DNA from: Phenylobacterium immobile (ATCC 35973)
GTDB lineage: Bacteria; Pseudomonadota; Alphaproteobacteria; Caulobacterales; Caulobacteraceae
NCBI RefSeq assembly: GCF_001375595.1
Contig: NZ_CVJQ01000001.1
Span: forward strand, 558,001 to 622,000
Direction of reading: 5' to 3'
Length of the DNA stretch: 64,000 nt
In this document: piece after piece, positions 1 through 9,023 of the stretch
How the letters are laid out: every line of letters begins with the position of its first letter
How positions within the stretch are numbered: the stretch's first letter is position 1
Notes under the pieces: generated by a model
Seen by the model: only the letters and a program-made list of their open reading frames with translations
The model's database searches: none
What the model was told of the DNA's origin: nothing
Position numbers and translations under genes: made by a program

Positions 1-1062
1 TTCCAGCTTGGCGGCGAACACCCGCGTCAGCGCACCGACTTCCTTGGCCATCAGGAAGTAGCGCCGCATGAAGCGCTCGACCGCAGGGTTGTCCGGGCGG
101 TCGCCATAGCCCATTCGCCGGGCGATCTCCGGCTGCAGGTCGAAGGTCAGGCGCTCTTCCGGCCGTCCTGTGGCGAAGTGCAGATGGCTGCGCACCGCCC
201 ACAGGAAGTCGAAGGCGCGAATGAAGGTGCGCACCTCACGGCCGTTGAACATGTCCAGCTGCATCACCCGTTCGATCGGCTCGCCGGGATGCAGGTACTG
301 GGCGATCCAGAACAGCGTGTTGAGGTCGCGAAGGGCGCCCTTGCCCTCCTTGACGTTGGGCTCGACCAGATAGCGGGTGGCGCCGGCGCGCTTATGGCGT
401 TCGTCGCGTTCCTTCAGCTTGGCGGCGACGAACTCGGCGCCCGTGCCTTTCACGACCTCGTTGGCGAAGCGGCGGAGCAGGTCGGCGGCCAGGGCCTCGT
501 CGCCGGCCAGACGCCGCGCCTCCAGGATCGAGGTGCGGATCGTGAAGTCCTCGCGGGAGAGCTTCACGCACTCCTCGACCGTCCGCGAGGCGTGGCCGAC
601 TTTGAAGCCCAGGTCCCATAGGGCGTAGAGCATATATTCGATCACGCTCTCGGTATGGGCGGTGGCCTTGTAGGGCCGCACGAACAGCAGATCGATGTCG
701 GAAAAGGGCGCCAGCGTGCCGCGCCCGTAGCCGCCCACCGCCATCAGGGCCAGCCGCTCGCCTTCGGTGGGATTGCGGGCGCGGAAGATATGGGTGGTGG
801 TGAAGTCCCAGAGCGCGGTGATCACCTCGTCGGTGACGCCGGAGAGGAGCCGCGAGGTCTCGATGCCGCCTGCGCCGTTCTCCAGGCGCTCCTTGGCGAT
901 CATCCGACCGCGGAACAGGGCGCCCTTGAGGATGTCCAGCGCCGCCGCCCGCTGGCCGCGCTCGTCCCCGACAAGCTCCAGCGCCGCCGTCGACAACTGC
1001 GCGCGCAGCTTCAGGCCGTCGACGACATATTCCAGGCGGGTCGGGCGAAGGCGGGGCGGCAT
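1..1062 (-). CDS. glnD: [Protein-PII] uridylyltransferase / uridylyl-removing enzyme, N-terminal part (cut by window edge)
   Basis: GlnD uridylylates and deuridylylates PII signalling proteins according to glutamine level, and so controls nitrogen assimilation. I read 354 codons on the minus strand from an ATG at 1062 with no stop before the window edge, so the C-terminal HD and ACT domains lie outside. The nucleotidyltransferase core is plain: GGYGRGTLAPFSDIDLLF holds the glycine-rich segment and the SDID metal-binding aspartates (about residues 115-132). The GlnD-typical segment VEPNVKEGKGALRDL follows near residue 230. The gene lies 47 bp downstream of a HAD phosphatase and mutS on the same strand, so the three probably share a transcript. 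The exact start could lie slightly elsewhere because no strong Shine-Dalgarno sequence is visible. Confidence 0.95.
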   Translation of the reverse strand, partial: MPPRLRPTRLEYVVDGLKLRAQLSTAALELVGDERGQRAAALDILKGALFRGRMIAKERLENGAGGIETSRLLSGVTDEVITALWDFTTTHIFRARNPTEGERLALMAVGGYGRGTLAPFSDIDLLFVRPYKATAHTESVIEYMLYALWDLGFKVGHASRTVEECVKLSREDFTIRTSILEARRLAGDEALAADLLRRFANEVVKGTGAEFVAAKLKERDERHKRAGATRYLVEPNVKEGKGALRDLNTLFWIAQYLHPGEPIERVMQLDMFNGREVRTFIRAFDFLWAVRSHLHFATGRPEERLTFDLQPEIARRMGYGDRPDNPAVERFMRRYFLMAKEVGALTRVFAAKLE

Positions 1063-1109
1063 GGCGTAGGAACGATATAGGCCAGTTTATTTGTCTCGCC
1101 CACAGTCCG

Positions 1110-1703
1110 TCAGCTGAGCGCTTCCGCCAGCCTCGATCCGCGCTTCCAATGGAAACCCGACCAGCCGGCGGCGACGGCGGCGTCTACGTTGGCGAGGCGG
1201 TCGTCGATCAGGCGTATCTCGTGCGACGCGAAGCCGGTGCGTCGGGCGACCTCGTCGTAGAATTCGGGTTGAGGCTTCTTTGAGCGCACATCGGCGGAGT
1301 AGTGGATGGCGTCGAAGCGGTCGCGGAACCCCAGCGTGTCCCACAGATAGCGGGCGCGATGATGCTCCTGAACCGTCGCCAGATGTAGGACCAGGCCGGT
1401 CTCGCGCGCGGCTTTCAGGTCGGCCAGCAGATCGTGGTCGAGCGCTGCGTCTTTCTCGAACCAGTAGGCCGTGAGCGTTTCCGCCGGCAGATGAGGGGCG
1501 ATGGTCGCCAGCACCGGGCGCAACCGGTCGTAGAGGTCGGCGCGGCCCAACTCGACGTCCGGCCAATGGACCGCGAAGAACGCTCGTCCGAGGGCGTCGC
1601 GTTCGAGGCCAAGATCGCGATGCAGATGGTCGTCCCATCTCTGACCTGGCGGATGGACGATCAGGACGCCATCGACATCCACCATCAGGGCCTTGAGCGT
1701 CAC
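1110..1703 (-). CDS. HAD-superfamily hydrolase (HAD-IA type)
   Basis: A 197-residue cytoplasmic phosphatase-like protein; the substrate cannot be told from sequence. All four HAD motifs are visible: DVDGVL near residue 9 (nucleophile and acid/base aspartates), a motif II threonine in HLATVQEHH, the lysine in SKKPQPEFYDE, and the acidic pair in IRLIDDRLANV. The stretch between motifs I and II is a helical cap of the YihX/epoxide-hydrolase N-domain kind. It starts with GTG at 1703, and that start overlaps the mutS stop as GTGA, which argues for translational coupling. It sits between mutS and glnD with no obvious functional tie to either. A house-cleaning role on a nucleotide or sugar phosphate is possible but unproven. 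Confidence 0.85.
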   Translation of the reverse strand: MTLKALMVDVDGVLIVHPPGQRWDDHLHRDLGLERDALGRAFFAVHWPDVELGRADLYDRLRPVLATIAPHLPAETLTAYWFEKDAALDHDLLADLKAARETGLVLHLATVQEHHRARYLWDTLGFRDRFDAIHYSADVRSKKPQPEFYDEVARRTGFASHEIRLIDDRLANVDAAVAAGWSGFHWKRGSRLAEALS

Positions 1704-4393
1704 AGCAGTCCCTTCAGGCGGTAGAGCGCCTCCATGGCCTCGCGGGGGCTCATGCCGTCGAGGTCGAGGGCCTTGAGCGCTTCTTCGGCGACGCTAGGCC
1801 CCAGCGACGGGGTCATAGGCGCCGACGCTGCGAACAGCGGCAGGTCGGCCAGATGCGCGGGCGCGCCGGCTTCGCGCTCCAGGCGCTCCAGCACGTCGCG
1901 GGCGCGGGCGACGACGGCGGGCGGGATGCCCGCCAGCTTGGCGACCTGGACGCCGTAGGATCGGTCGGCGGGCCCTGGGCCCGCCTCATGCAGGAAGATC
2001 AGGTCGCCGTTGAACTCCTTGGCCCGCAAGGACAGGTTCGCGACATAGGCCAGCCGATCCTCGAGCACCGCAAGCTCGTGATAGTGCGTGGCGAAGAGGC
2101 CGCGGCATCGGTTGGTCTCGTGCAGGGCCTCGGCGCAGGCCCAGGCGATCGCCAGGCCGTCGTAGGTCGCCGTGCCACGGCCGATCTCATCGAGGATGAC
2201 CAGGGACCTGGGCGTCGCCTGTGACAGGATCGCGGCGGTCTCGACCATCTCGGCCATGAAGGTCGAGCGGCCGCGCGCCAGGTCGTCGCCGGCGCCGACG
2301 CGGCTGAACAGGCGATCGACGACGCCCAGGCGCAAGGATCGAGCCGGCACGAAACAGCCGGCCTGGGCGAGCACCGCGAGCAACGCGTTCTGCCGCAGGA
2401 AGGTCGATTTGCCGGCCATGTTCGGCCCGGTCACCAGAGCGAGCCTGGGACCCGCAACGCCGGCGCCATCCAGGCGGCAATCATTGGGCGTGAAGGCCTC
2501 GCCGGCGCGGCGCACGGCGTTTTCGACTACGGGGTGGCGGGCCGCTTCAGCCTCGAAGACCGCGGAGCGATCCACCAGCGGCCGGGCGGCGCCCACATCG
2601 TCGGCCCATTCGGCGTTGGCCGCGGCGACGTCTAGGCGGGCGGCGGCTGCGGCGGCGGCCTGGATCGGGCGGGCGGCGCGGCCGGCGGCCTCGCGCCAGG
2701 CCTCGAAGGTGTCGAGCTCGATGGCCAAGGCGCGCTCCGCCGCCTGGGCGATCTTGGCGTCCAACTCGGCCAACTCCACCGTGGTGAAGCGGACCTGGTT
2801 GGCCAGGGTCTGGCGATGGATGAAGGTTGCGTTCAGCGGCGCGGCCATCAGGGGCTCGGCCGCCTTGGCGCTGGTCTCGACGAAATAGCCCAGGACCGCG
2901 TTGTGGCGGATCTTCAGCGCGACACCGCTTTCGCCGGCCAGCCGCGCTTCCAGCTGGGCGATCACGCGACGCGAATCGTCGCGCAGGGACCGCGCCTGGT
3001 CGAGCTCGGGCCGCACGCCCTCGGCGACGAAGCCGCCGTCCCGAGCCAGCGCTGGCAGGTCGGTCGAGAGCCCACGGTCCAGCAGGTCGCGGAAGGCCGC
3101 CAACTCGCCCTCGGCCATAGGCGTCAGCGCCGCCAAGGCTTGGGCGATCTCGACCGGCGGCTGGGCCAGCGGATCGTCGAGCCGGGCGAACAGGCCGCCG
3201 ACCGCCTCGCCGACCGCCAGGCCATCGCGCAGGCAGCCCAGGTCGCGCGGACCGCCGCGACCGAGCGTCAGGCGCGCGAGCGCGCGCGCCATGTCTCCCA
3301 TGGCCTTCAGGGCGTCGCGGAGCGCGCTGCGTTGATTGCGGTGGCCGCAGAACCAGGCGACGGCGTCCAGCCGGTCGTCGATGGCGGCGGGGTCGAGTAG
3401 GGGCCGGGCGAGTCTGGCCGCCAGCAGGCGCGCGCCAGGGGCGGTGACCGTGCGGTCGATGGCCGCGAGCAGCGATCCCTCGCGGGCGCCCGACGTCGAC
3501 TTCTCGATCTCGAGGCTGGCCCGCGTCGCCGGATCGATCGACATGACGTCGGCCTCGCCGGCCCGCTTCGGTGCGGTCAAGGCGGGTGCGCGACCGGCTT
3601 GGGTGATCTCCAGGTGCGCGGCGATCAGTCCCAGCGCCGAGATCTCCGCGCCGGAGAGCGCCCCAAACCCATCCAGGGTGTCGACTCCATAGAGGCGCTT
3701 CAGACGGGCCTCGGCGGCGGAAGGCTCGGCCAGCGCCTGGGCCAGCGGCTGGACGAAACCGCCGGCCGACTTCAGGGCGGCGTTCACCGCCTCGTCGGCG
3801 AACAGGCGGTCGGGCGCCAGGATCTCAGAGGGCGCCAGCGCCGCCAGCGCCGCGGCGAGCCCCGCGATCGTCGTCGCCTGGCATTCCACCTCGCCGGTGG
3901 AGAGCTCGACGCTGGCCACGGCGGCCTGACCGGCGCGCACGGCGATGGCCGCCAGCCGGTTGGCGCCGCGGGCGTCCAGCAGGCCGTCCTCGGTCAGGGT
4001 GCCCGGCGTGACGACACGGACGACATCGCGGCGCACGACCGACTTCGAGCCGCGTTTGCGGGCCTCGGCCGGGTTCTCCATCTGCTCGCAGACGGCGACC
4101 TTGAAGCCGGAGCGGATCAGCTTGGCGAGATAGGCTTCCGCCGCGTGCACCGGCACGCCGCACATCGGGATCGGCGCCCCGGCGTGCTGGCCCCGGGCGG
4201 TGAGCGTGATGCCGAGCGCCGCCGAGGCCTTTTCCGCGTCGTCGAAGAACAGTTCGTAGAAGTCGCCCATGCGGAAGAAGACCAGCGCGTCCGGCTGGCG
4301 CGACTTGGCTTCGAAGAACTGCGTCATGACCGGGGAGGCGCCCAGTGCGTCCTGGGTCACGGCCGCGTCGGCAAGAATCGATGGAACGTTCAC
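1700..4393 (-). CDS. mutS: DNA mismatch repair protein MutS
   Basis: MutS binds mispaired or looped DNA as a dimer and recruits MutL for repair. The 897-residue protein is full length. The mismatch-reading motif lies in FFRMGDFYELF near residue 43, with the stacking Phe and the Glu of F-x-E. The ATPase domain has the Walker A GPNMAGKST near residue 655 and the Walker B/signature ILDEIGRGTATYDG near residue 732. The start is the ATG at 4393; about 23 residues precede the conserved MTQFFEAK segment, which is ordinary for alphaproteobacterial MutS. It leads a minus-strand run with a HAD gene and glnD. Nothing looks damaged. Confidence 0.98.
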   Translation of the reverse strand: MNVPSILADAAVTQDALGASPVMTQFFEAKSRQPDALVFFRMGDFYELFFDDAEKASAALGITLTARGQHAGAPIPMCGVPVHAAEAYLAKLIRSGFKVAVCEQMENPAEARKRGSKSVVRRDVVRVVTPGTLTEDGLLDARGANRLAAIAVRAGQAAVASVELSTGEVECQATTIAGLAAALAALAPSEILAPDRLFADEAVNAALKSAGGFVQPLAQALAEPSAAEARLKRLYGVDTLDGFGALSGAEISALGLIAAHLEITQAGRAPALTAPKRAGEADVMSIDPATRASLEIEKSTSGAREGSLLAAIDRTVTAPGARLLAARLARPLLDPAAIDDRLDAVAWFCGHRNQRSALRDALKAMGDMARALARLTLGRGGPRDLGCLRDGLAVGEAVGGLFARLDDPLAQPPVEIAQALAALTPMAEGELAAFRDLLDRGLSTDLPALARDGGFVAEGVRPELDQARSLRDDSRRVIAQLEARLAGESGVALKIRHNAVLGYFVETSAKAAEPLMAAPLNATFIHRQTLANQVRFTTVELAELDAKIAQAAERALAIELDTFEAWREAAGRAARPIQAAAAAAARLDVAAANAEWADDVGAARPLVDRSAVFEAEAARHPVVENAVRRAGEAFTPNDCRLDGAGVAGPRLALVTGPNMAGKSTFLRQNALLAVLAQAGCFVPARSLRLGVVDRLFSRVGAGDDLARGRSTFMAEMVETAAILSQATPRSLVILDEIGRGTATYDGLAIAWACAEALHETNRCRGLFATHYHELAVLEDRLAYVANLSLRAKEFNGDLIFLHEAGPGPADRSYGVQVAKLAGIPPAVVARARDVLERLEREAGAPAHLADLPLFAASAPMTPSLGPSVAEEALKALDLDGMSPREAMEALYRLKGLL

Positions 4394-4499
4394 CGGCGAA
4401 GGTTAACGAAGGCGTGCTGCGCCGTCATCCGTCGAGGGTGCATGGAGCCTTAGGCTGAGCTAGTATTTGCGCTCTACTGCGTCCCTTGGGGAAGCGTGC

Positions 4500-6113
4500 A
4501 TGGGTCGACGGAGGATTGTGGGCGTCGCCGTCGGCTTGGCGATACTGGCCCTTGTCGCGCCCCTGACGCTCATGACGTTGATCGCCCACCAGCGCGCAGT
4601 CGACGCCGAATACGCCCACCTGAACGGCTACGCCCGCGCGACGCTGCAACGGGCCGACCTGACCCTCACGGGCGCCAAGGCGGCGTTGCAAGTGATCGAG
4701 TCCCAGGGCCTCCGCGGCTGCACGGCAGCGCACGTCACTCGGATGCGGCAACTGACCATCGAGAACCGCATCATCGAGGAGATGGGCTACTATCAGCGCG
4801 GTCTTCTGACCTGCACCAGTTGGGGACCGGTCGCCGGACGAGTTCCGCGCGGCGCGCCGGATCAGGTGCTGGCCGGCGGCTACGGCCTTTTCACGGGCGT
4901 CAGGCCGAAGGTTAGCAAGGCGCACGAAATGGTCGTGCTGACCTCTGGCGACCATAACGTCCTGATCAATCCGCAGCAGCTCGTCGACGTGATCCTCGAC
5001 ACGGCCATGGTCCTCGGCGTCGCGACGCGGCAGGGCCGGGTCATCGTCCTGTCCGGCCAGGCGGATCCAGATCTGATCGCCCGCCTGAGCCAGGGGCCGC
5101 TCCGCGGCCTGGACGATCAGCACGTGTTCGTATCCGCCGCTGGCCGCGACCTGACCGCCTTCGCCGTGATCGGCCGGGCGGCGGTGAAGGGTCGCTTCTA
5201 TCGCGAGCTGCTGGTGTTCGTACCGCTCGCCCTTTTGATCTCGGCGACGCTGATCGCCGTGGTGGTCTGGCTGTTGCGCCAGCGGCTATCACCGCGCGCG
5301 GCGCTGGAGGAAGCCCTTAGCGCCCGGGCTATTGTCGCGCACTACCAGCCGATCATCGACCTCGCCACTGGCCGCTGCGTCGGCGCCGAGGCGCTCTGCC
5401 GCTGGCGTCTGCCGGACGGCTCGTGGGCATCGCCGGACCAGTTCATTCCCCTGGCCGAAGAGAGCGGCTTGATCGACGCCCTGACCGACCTGATGATCGA
5501 GCGGGTGGTCGGCGATCTCGACGCCATGTTCGGCGGCGAGCATGAGGTCCATGTGGCGATCAACCTGTCGGTAAGCGACATTGAGACCGGCCGTTTCCTG
5601 CCTGTGCTTGCGCAAACCCTGGCGCGCACGGGGGTGCTGCCGTCGCAGATCTGGCTGGAGGCGACCGAACGTGGCTTCATCAACGCGGCCGCCGCCCGCG
5701 ACGTCCTCGATCGCGCGCGGGCCGCCGGCTACATGGTCGCCATCGATGATTTCGGAACCGGCTACTCCAGCCTGTCCCTCCTGGAGAGCCTGCCGCTCGA
5801 CGCGCTCAAGATCGACAGGTCCTTCATCGCCACCTTCGGCCGCGAGACCGCGACGAGCGTGGTGACGCCGCACATCATCGAGATGGCCCACAGCCTGAAG
5901 TTCGACATCGTCGCCGAGGGGGTCGAGACGGTCGAGCAGGAGTCGCTCGTCCGCGCCGCCGGGGTACAGTTCGCGCAAGGCTGGCTCTACGCCAAGGCCC
6001 TGTCGCCTGAAGACTTCGCGGCCTTCTTCTATGCGCGGAACTCGCCGACGGAACCCGCCACGCCCCTGGGCGTGCGGCTCAGGCCGCCGCGGTCTCCGGC
6101 TTCGACGTCGTAA
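4500..6113 (+). CDS. CSS-motif domain / EAL-domain cyclic-di-GMP phosphodiesterase, membrane-bound
   Basis: A 537-residue enzyme expected to hydrolyse c-di-GMP to pGpG at the inner membrane. An N-terminal hydrophobic segment (about residues 5-28) is followed by a periplasmic region with two cysteines, C74 (LRGC) and C105 (LTCTSWG). Their spacing and context match the CSS-motif domain of the E. coli PdeB/PdeC family. A second membrane helix lies near residues 235-260, before the cytoplasmic EAL domain. The EAL catalytic set is intact: GAEALCRW near 297, NLSVSD, LEATE, AIDDFGTGYSS near 415, LKIDRSFI and VAEGVE. No GGDEF domain is present. I chose the ATG at 4500 because GGGGAAG stands 5-12 nt upstream; an in-frame TTG at 4467 is less likely. 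The 3' end overlaps the convergent ABC gene by 35 bp. Confidence 0.93.
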   Translation: MGRRRIVGVAVGLAILALVAPLTLMTLIAHQRAVDAEYAHLNGYARATLQRADLTLTGAKAALQVIESQGLRGCTAAHVTRMRQLTIENRIIEEMGYYQRGLLTCTSWGPVAGRVPRGAPDQVLAGGYGLFTGVRPKVSKAHEMVVLTSGDHNVLINPQQLVDVILDTAMVLGVATRQGRVIVLSGQADPDLIARLSQGPLRGLDDQHVFVSAAGRDLTAFAVIGRAAVKGRFYRELLVFVPLALLISATLIAVVVWLLRQRLSPRAALEEALSARAIVAHYQPIIDLATGRCVGAEALCRWRLPDGSWASPDQFIPLAEESGLIDALTDLMIERVVGDLDAMFGGEHEVHVAINLSVSDIETGRFLPVLAQTLARTGVLPSQIWLEATERGFINAAAARDVLDRARAAGYMVAIDDFGTGYSSLSLLESLPLDALKIDRSFIATFGRETATSVVTPHIIEMAHSLKFDIVAEGVETVEQESLVRAAGVQFAQGWLYAKALSPEDFAAFFYARNSPTEPATPLGVRLRPPRSPASTS

Positions 6114-7044
6114 GGGCGACGAACACGTCTTCCAGGTCCGGATCCTGGGTGGCGATGTCGCGGATGTGCAGGCCGGCCGCACGGACGGCCGCCAGCACCT
6201 GCTCGACGCTCGACTGGCCGGTGCGGTAGGCGACCGAGAAGCCGCCGGCGGGCAGGAGGGCGGTCTCAAAACCGGCCAGCACCGGCGCGCTTGTCACCGG
6301 CTCCTCCGGAGTCACAAGCACCAGACGGGTGTCCATTCGGGATAGCAGCTTAGGGGTCGGTTCGCAGGCCACGACCATCCCGCGATTGATGATGGCGATC
6401 TGGTCGCAGAGCTCCTGGGCTTCCTCCAGGTAGTGGGTGGTCAGCACGATGGTCACGCCCGCCCGGTTCAGCTCGACGACGTAGTTCCACAGTTGCCGGC
6501 GCAGCTCGACATCGACCCCGGCGGTCGGCTCGTCAAGGATCAGCACCGGCGGATTGTGCACCATGGCCTTGGCGACCATCACCCGGCGCTTCATGCCGCC
6601 GGACAGCTGGCGGACGTAGGCGTTGGCCTTGTCGGAGAGGCCGAGCGCCGCCAGCAGCGCATCGGTGCGCCGCTCGGACTTGGGCACGGCGTACATGCCG
6701 GCCGCGACGTCCAGCGCTTCGCGCGGCGTGAAGAAGGGGTCAGCGGCGATTTCCTGCGGCACCACGCCGATGGCGGCGCGGGCGTCGCGCGGGCGCTCAT
6801 CGATGTCGCGGCCCCAGATCTCCACCGTGCCGGAGGTCTTGCGACAGATGCCGGCCAGGATGTTGATGAAGGTCGACTTGCCGGCGCCGTTAGGTCCCAG
6901 CAGGCCGAAGATCGACCCCCGCGGGATCGCCAGGTCCAGGCCGCGCAGGGCGTGCATCGGCGCCGTGGTCTTCGTACCCGGATAGGTCTTCGTCAGGCCC
7001 TGGGCGCGGATGGCGAAATCGGGAAGTGAATCGGGCTGGGTCAT
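6079..7044 (-). CDS. ABC-2-type transporter ATP-binding protein
   Basis: A 321-residue cytoplasmic ATPase of the NodI/CcmA/YadG-like group that normally pairs with an ABC-2 permease to export a lipid-linked sugar, drug or polysaccharide. Walker A GLLGPNGAGKST is near residue 50, the signature QLSGGMKRRV near 147, Walker B VLILDEPTAGVD near 168, and the switch His in LTTHYLEEA. About 90 residues follow the core, as in the family's accessory domain. I chose the ATG at 7044 because AGGAAA stands 7 nt upstream; an in-frame ATG at 7062 lacks this. No permease gene is adjacent: the downstream neighbour is convergent and the upstream one divergent. The partner must be encoded elsewhere, and the substrate is unknown. 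Confidence 0.9.
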   Translation of the reverse strand: MTQPDSLPDFAIRAQGLTKTYPGTKTTAPMHALRGLDLAIPRGSIFGLLGPNGAGKSTFINILAGICRKTSGTVEIWGRDIDERPRDARAAIGVVPQEIAADPFFTPREALDVAAGMYAVPKSERRTDALLAALGLSDKANAYVRQLSGGMKRRVMVAKAMVHNPPVLILDEPTAGVDVELRRQLWNYVVELNRAGVTIVLTTHYLEEAQELCDQIAIINRGMVVACEPTPKLLSRMDTRLVLVTPEEPVTSAPVLAGFETALLPAGGFSVAYRTGQSSVEQVLAAVRAAGLHIRDIATQDPDLEDVFVALTTSKPETAAA

Positions 7045-7134
7045 CGTAGCGTTTCCTAGCATGGGTCGGCCGCGTCGTCGTTGACGTCGAAAGCCCCGCT
7101 CAGATACCTAGGCGCGCAAAGAGGTTCTGAACTC

Positions 7135-7467
7135 ATGGCCAGCCCGATCCGCTCCCCCATCCGCTCCACATCCCCCGCCCTGCCGAAGGGCGCCGAGGCC
7201 CAGACCCAGGTCGAGCCGCAGCCGGCGCCGGCCGCCCTCGTGCGAGACCTTTCGGCGCCCGAAGTGGTGACGGTGCGTTCGGGCCGGATCGCCTGTGATG
7301 GCGTCGGCGGCGCCCTGGGTCATCCGCGGGTCTGGCTGGAGATGGGCGGCGCCGACTTCGTCGAATGCCCCTATTGCGATCGCCGGTTCGTCCTGCCGGC
7401 CGGCTCGGAAGGCCCGGAGAACGAACAGGCCGCGCCGGGCGTCTACGAAGGCAGCCACGGCCACTAG
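7135..7467 (+). CDS. CHCC zinc-finger domain protein
   Basis: A 110-residue protein. The first half is rich in Pro, Ser and Ala and looks disordered. The second half carries a zf-CHCC motif like that of the complex I accessory subunit NDUFS6: a Cys in RIACDG (near residue 52), a His in GHPRVWLEM, and a C-x2-C in VECPYCDRRFVL. These four residues should bind one zinc ion. Small proteins with this domain are widespread in alphaproteobacteria and their exact task is mostly unknown. The ATG at 7135 is preceded by AAAGAGG about 10 nt upstream. The gene stands alone, divergent from the ABC ATPase gene and convergent with dapD. Confidence 0.85.
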   Translation: MASPIRSPIRSTSPALPKGAEAQTQVEPQPAPAALVRDLSAPEVVTVRSGRIACDGVGGALGHPRVWLEMGGADFVECPYCDRRFVLPAGSEGPENEQAAPGVYEGSHGH

Positions 7468-7507
7468 GGCGCGCGGCCGCCGCCGATCCGCGCGGTCGTC
7501 TGGGTCG

Positions 7508-8347
7508 TCAGTCCCGCAGCAGCTCGTTGACCGAGGTCTTGGCGCGGGTGCCCTCGTCCACCGTCTTCATGATCACCGCAGCGTAGGTGGCGGGGCCGCC
7601 AGCCTCGCGCGCCGGCCGCGTGCCGGGCACGACGACTGAGAAAGCTGGCACTTCGCCGTAGATGGTGACGCCTGTGCGCCGGTCGATGATCGGCGTGGTC
7701 GAGGTGATGAAAACGCCCATCGACAGCACTGAGCCTTCGCGGACGATGACGCCCTCGGCCACTTCCGAACGCGCGCCGATGAAGCAGTTGTCCTCGATGA
7801 TCGTGGGGTTGGCCTGCAGCGGCTCAAGCACGCCGCCGAGGCCCGCGCCGCCCGAGATGTGGCAGTTCTTGCCGACCTGGGCGCAGGAGCCGACGGTCGC
7901 CCAGGTGTCGATCATCGTGCCCTCGCCGACATAGGCGCCGATGTTGGTGAAGGACGGCATGATCACGACGTTCTTGGCGATGTGCGCGCCGCGGCGCACG
8001 ACGGCGCCCGGCACGGCGCGGAAGCCGGCGGCCTGGAAGTCCTTCTCCGACCAGGTTTCAAACTTCGAGGGCACCTTGTCGAAGTAGGGGCCGGGCGCGG
8101 GGGCGCGCATCAGCTCGTTCGGCCGCAGCCGGAAGGACAGCAGGATCGCCTGCTTCATCCACTGGTTGACCGTCCAATCGCCATCAAGGCCGCGTTCAGC
8201 GACCCGCAGTTCGCCGGAATCCAGCAGGGTGATGGTCTCCTCCACGGCGGTGCGCACCGGGCCGCGGGTGGAGATGTTGACGCCGTCGCGGGCTTCCCAG
8301 GCGGCTTCGATCTCGGTCTTCAGGTCGGCGACGGTCAGCTTGGACAT
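7508..8347 (-). CDS. dapD: 2,3,4,5-tetrahydropyridine-2,6-dicarboxylate N-succinyltransferase
   Basis: DapD transfers succinyl from succinyl-CoA to tetrahydrodipicolinate in the succinylase branch of lysine and diaminopimelate synthesis. The 279-residue length is right for the family. The N-terminal helical domain includes [11 protein letters not shown], and the middle is a left-handed beta-helix of hexapeptide repeats ([20 protein letters not shown] and [20 protein letters not shown] are typical). It starts one base after the stop of the upstream HAD gene, so translation is probably coupled. It is the last gene of the rpmH-to-dapD minus-strand chain. Confidence 0.98.
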   Translation of the reverse strand: MSKLTVADLKTEIEAAWEARDGVNISTRGPVRTAVEETITLLDSGELRVAERGLDGDWTVNQWMKQAILLSFRLRPNELMRAPAPGPYFDKVPSKFETWSEKDFQAAGFRAVPGAVVRRGAHIAKNVVIMPSFTNIGAYVGEGTMIDTWATVGSCAQVGKNCHISGGAGLGGVLEPLQANPTIIEDNCFIGARSEVAEGVIVREGSVLSMGVFITSTTPIIDRRTGVTIYGEVPAFSVVVPGTRPAREAGGPATYAAVIMKTVDEGTRAKTSVNELLRD

Positions 8348-8348
8348 C

Positions 8349-9023
8349 TTAGAGCGTCTCTTTCAGGCGGGCCGCGGCGAGGAAGGCCGCGAGGGAATCG
8401 GTGCGATGGTCGACAAAGGCCGCGGTGGAGGCGGCCGCATGGGCGCCGACCAGGACGGTCGTCATGCCAAGCTTGTGCGCTGGCTGCAAGTTGCGCTCGG
8501 TGTCCTCGAAGAAGCAGGTGCGCGTCGCATCCAGGTTGTGGGCCCAGACGATCTTGTCGAAAGTCTCCGGCGCGGGTTTCGGCAGGAATTCAGCCGAGGC
8601 GATGTGGAAGACATCCTCGAAGAGATGCGCCAGGCCCAGTCGCTTCAGCACCCGCTCAGCAGAGACCGCGTCGGCGTTGGTGAAGATCAGCCGCTTCCCC
8701 GGCAGGCGCTCGATCGCCGCCAGCAGGGCCGGGTCATGGGCGAGGGCCTCCAGCGACAGGTCGTGGAACATGGCGTGGTAGTCGTCCGGGTCGACCCCCC
8801 AGTCCAGCATCATGCCGCGCAGCGTCAGGCCATGTTCCCGCAGGTAGCGTTTCTGCAAGGCGAAGGCTTCATCGCGCGGCAGGCCGGTGACTTTCTGCAC
8901 ATAGGTGGTCATCCGCGACACGGCTTCGTCAAGGAAGCCGGACTCGACAGGATAGAGCGTGTTGTCGAGGTCGAAGAGCCAGGCGTCGACGCCGCTCAGA
9001 TCAACGCCTTCGGTGACGCTCAT
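8349..9023 (-). CDS. HAD-family pyrimidine 5'-nucleotidase-like hydrolase
   Basis: A 224-residue HAD hydrolase of the SDT1/PPM1-type subfamily, whose yeast member dephosphorylates UMP and CMP; the activity here is inferred from family. Motif I is [15 protein letters not shown], motif II contains RLIFTNAD, the motif III lysine is in [11 protein letters not shown], and motif IV is [10 protein letters not shown]. The helical cap between motifs I and II includes [13 protein letters not shown]. It overlaps the argB stop by 4 bp (ATGA) and ends one base before dapD, so it is embedded in an amino-acid biosynthesis chain without an obvious pathway role. A HAD gene at this spot is familiar from Caulobacterales in my recollection. 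Confidence 0.88.
   Translation of the reverse strand: MSVTEGVDLSGVDAWLFDLDNTLYPVESGFLDEAVSRMTTYVQKVTGLPRDEAFALQKRYLREHGLTLRGMMLDWGVDPDDYHAMFHDLSLEALAHDPALLAAIERLPGKRLIFTNADAVSAERVLKRLGLAHLFEDVFHIASAEFLPKPAPETFDKIVWAHNLDATRTCFFEDTERNLQPAHKLGMTTVLVGAHAAASTAAFVDHRTDSLAAFLAAARLKETL

Noticed and set aside
7471..7496. GC-rich hairpin between the zinc-finger gene and dapD
   Set aside because: Stem CGCGCGG / CCGCGCG is expected often at this GC content and no T-run follows.
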